A stretch of 64,000 nucleotides of DNA. Source: Herbaspirillum sp. ST 5-3. Its GTDB lineage: Bacteria; Pseudomonadota; Gammaproteobacteria; Burkholderiales; Burkholderiaceae_D. The number at the start of each line of letters is the position of its first letter. The stretch's first letter is position 1. The notes below the pieces were generated by a model that worked only from the letters and a program-made list of their open reading frames with translations, did no database searches and was not told the DNA's origin. A program made the translations under genes and the position numbers. The stretch lies in NCBI RefSeq assembly GCF_004804275.1, contig NZ_STGI01000014.1:1-64000 (forward strand), in the 5' to 3' direction. Of this stretch, positions 62,051 through 64,000 are shown one piece after another.

Positions 62051-64000
62051 TTATTTCTTAAGCATTTTTTCTAAAGCTGTGTCCATCGCCTCACTCACAC
62101 CAACATTGTTCTTCTCTGCATAACCTTTCACGATATTCAAAGAGTCACCGATTTTGTCCTTGATTTGTAGTGGTGATAAACCTTTCGCCTGGTAGAAGCC
62201 ATGAACAGATTTAAGCTGTTCAACACCTTTTGTGAAGTCTGAACCGGCCAAGCTGCCATCTGATGCTTGTGATAAGTAATCCGCTGAACCTGCTCCAAAT
62301 TTTTCATCTAGCGCGCCTGAGAATGCTTTTTGATGTGCTTCACCGAAAGACATGCCTTCGTCCAGGTTGCTGACTAGATTCTCCCTATAAGCTTCCGCAT
62401 CAGAAGTATCTTTACCACCCAAAGTGTGATTTGCCTTGTCTAGTGTCGACTGTATCTGCTGGCCTTCTAGTGAATTGAAAAGCTGAGGATTAGGACCCGT
62501 AAATTTTCCAATGTTAGCTAAAGCTTTCCCCACTATGTTAGAACCGTTTGAACCAAGATTTTTGTTGATAGCGCTGGAAGTCGCGTCATGCTTTTCACCA
62601 ACTCGTTCTAGCTCTTTGGCACTTCCTTCCATATTCTTTTGCTCATTCTTCTTCATCTCGTTATGCTCACCAAATTTCTTATTGGAGAGATTTTTCAAGC
62701 CACCACTTAAAGTGTTTCCAATATTATTGGTTGCCATGCCTATTGCACCTGAAGCAAGCGCACTTGCTCCGGCAGCACCATTCATTTGACTAGCTGAAGA
62801 ACTGAAATCACTGCCTGAGTTAGTTACCCACTTCAAGACGCTATCAGGAATTTCATGAATGAGATTGAATATTCTCTTAATTACAGAGTATGTAACTATG
62901 CCGTATAGCACGCTTGCAAAGATTGTGCTTGTCAACATTACGAATATGTTTGAATCTTCAGATAGTGAAATGAATGTGTCGTTAAAGATTGCGGCAACAT
63001 AATTCCCCATGATTGGCAATAGAATAATGCTCACCGCGGTTCCGAAAACAAGCAAGGTTGGTTTCAAAATTAAGTTTAACAACAAGCGGTAGCCTTGAGC
63101 TCCACTGCCAACCATGTCATCACCTTTTCCCGCAAGGTGCATAACTGCCCAAACAGGTGCGATTATGATTGCTTCGACACACATGACAATCCATCCGATG
63201 ATTGCGGAAATCAATAAAATTGTCGGGGTGAACGGTATGAGGAATGAGCAAATAAAACCGCCCATACTCAGCATAGGAACAAACAACATTATTGTTGAGC
63301 CAATAGCAGCAGTAACCCCGCCTCCGATACCTGGTATAGCATTACCTGCCACCATAGCAACAACACCACTAGCATAGCCTGCCCCTGCCCAAGACAACAT
63401 GCTGTTACCGATTCTCTTCAATGCCATCAAAGGATGCTCATTTGGCTGGAATAGCATTGGTGTTTCACCGCCTGTGAACAGTGATTTCACTGCTAAATTC
63501 CAATTGAAGTTTGGATTAATCATGTCAGTGACTGAAAAACCTGATCCCTGGTTGTTTGAACCTCCGCTTTCAAAAGATATTCCGTAAGCCTGTCCACGCT
63601 GGCTTTTGGTAATCACCGCCATCATGTTGTTATAAGACTGAATATATTGGTCTTTGAATACACCGCCATTGATGGTTGGTGCAGTTGTGGTTGGGACTTT
63701 TGCCATACTTCTTTGGATGAGATCGTTGAGTGAAGCCATCTTGACATAGAAATTTGCCATCCCAACAAATCCATCTTGGCTGGCGTTTTCTGAGACTTGT
63801 TTGAACTCGTCAATAGCAAGAATTTCGCTTGTTGCTTTGTCTCTTACTGCCAACTCATATTTATTGATAACCGCGTCTATAGCTGCTGGATCAACTGCAC
63901 CACCATTCACAATCGATTGTGCCTGTGACTGCATTGAACCCATCATTATTGATAATTGGTTTAATTGTTCAGCATTAATGTTCGCTAATCTTTGCTTGCT
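62051..64000 (-). CDS. DotA/TraY-family integral membrane protein (partial, runs off the window)
   Basis: A core membrane component of MPF-I/Dot-Icm type IV secretion. The frame is open to the window edge: codons before the first visible ATG (63946) encode ..LANINAEQLNQLSI without a stop, so the N-terminus is missing. At least 649 residues are seen; family members often reach 700-1,100. The diagnostic block is FLIPFTPTILLISAIIGWIV, then EAIIIAPVWAVMHLAGKGDD and GAQGYRLLLNLILKPTLLVF. About five spans follow each other, then a long polar Gly/Asn/Ser-rich C-terminal tail. It is probably the end of a longer secretion operon. Confidence 0.88.
   Translation of the reverse strand, partial: SKQRLANINAEQLNQLSIMMGSMQSQAQSIVNGGAVDPAAIDAVINKYELAVRDKATSEILAIDEFKQVSENASQDGFVGMANFYVKMASLNDLIQRSMAKVPTTTAPTINGGVFKDQYIQSYNNMMAVITKSQRGQAYGISFESGGSNNQGSGFSVTDMINPNFNWNLAVKSLFTGGETPMLFQPNEHPLMALKRIGNSMLSWAGAGYASGVVAMVAGNAIPGIGGGVTAAIGSTIMLFVPMLSMGGFICSFLIPFTPTILLISAIIGWIVMCVEAIIIAPVWAVMHLAGKGDDMVGSGAQGYRLLLNLILKPTLLVFGTAVSIILLPIMGNYVAAIFNDTFISLSEDSNIFVMLTSTIFASVLYGIVTYSVIKRIFNLIHEIPDSVLKWVTNSGSDFSSSASQMNGAAGASALASGAIGMATNNIGNTLSGGLKNLSNKKFGEHNEMKKNEQKNMEGSAKELERVGEKHDATSSAINKNLGSNGSNIVGKALANIGKFTGPNPQLFNSLEGQQIQSTLDKANHTLGGKDTSDAEAYRENLVSNLDEGMSFGEAHQKAFSGALDEKFGAGSADYLSQASDGSLAGSDFTKGVEQLKSVHGFYQAKGLSPLQIKDKIGDSLNIVKGYAEKNNVGVSEAMDTALEKMLKK

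Larger units (their letters stand above)
37989..64000. mobile_element. Integrative and conjugative element (left part, right end outside the window)
   Basis: The left border is the broken tRNA-Leu, followed by a tyrosine integrase. The block then carries a MobF relaxase, coupling protein, ParA-like ATPase, DotA/TraY-type secretion protein and an ABC importer as cargo. Base composition drops sharply against the backbone, and codon use changes with it. Nearly all operons end in one type of terminator and use a small set of promoter families. No second attachment repeat is seen before 64,000, so the element continues. Confidence 0.92.

Overview
The window joins two very different pieces of DNA. 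Positions 1 to about 37,990 are GC-rich chromosomal backbone of a beta-proteobacterium. The gene sets selO-msrB-yciB-bolA-ppiC-purL and tig-clpP-clpX-lon-hup with tRNA-Val and tRNA-Asp point to Burkholderiales. Oxalobacteraceae (Herminiimonas or Noviherbaspirillum relatives) is my best guess; this is inference from gene order and composition, not a database match. Positions about 37,990 to 64,000 are strikingly AT-rich and hold the left part of an integrative and conjugative element (ICE) inserted in a tRNA-Leu gene. Its right end lies outside the window.

Backbone, left to right. A minus-strand branched-chain-amino-acid-type ABC transporter (start of livG, livM, livH) follows two tandem paralogous substrate-binding proteins and an acyl-CoA synthetase; a shared palindromic operator precedes livH and the synthetase. 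Next come an HD-domain protein, a class II aldolase and a divergent Crp/Fnr regulator. A tight plus-strand set follows, selO-msrB-yciB-bolA and a parvulin isomerase, facing purL. Then come an amidase, a secreted ParB/Srx-fold protein, dadA with an lhgO-like oxidase, and a quinol nitric oxide reductase under an apparent NsrR operator with a DUF2249 gene downstream. The rest is nnr, a DMT transporter, a divergent YbbA-type ATPase/tesA pair, ppiD, tRNA-Asp, tRNA-Val, hup, lon, clpX, clpP and tig.

ICE. Only the 3' half of tRNA-Leu(UAG) lies beside tig, followed by a tyrosine integrase. The transfer genes include a MobF (TrwC/TraI-like) relaxase-helicase with small accessory genes and a candidate oriT, a ParA/StbB-like ATPase operon with ribbon-helix-helix-like proteins, a VirD4/TraD-type coupling protein, a membrane-anchored AAA+ ATPase, and a DotA/TraY-type membrane protein that runs off the right edge. 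A MobF relaxase with a DotA-type (MPF-I) secretion protein is an uncommon pairing. The recognisable cargo is a complete SsuA/TauA/NMT1-type ABC importer followed by two tiny single-span membrane proteins.

The ICE appears to have its own regulatory layout. Six promoters of transfer-type operons carry a conserved upstream block ending in AGTATTGAC, with a 16-bp spacer where a -10 is clear. Four promoters around the importer carry a different block, TTTAAYCAAATANTATTGAC, with a 17-bp spacer, two of them as a head-to-head inverted repeat. Nearly every operon ends in a GCCCC-loop-GGGGC terminator. Two promoter-terminator units without ORFs look like small RNA genes. These two operator families, each overlapping a -35 box, are the most novel structure I see here.
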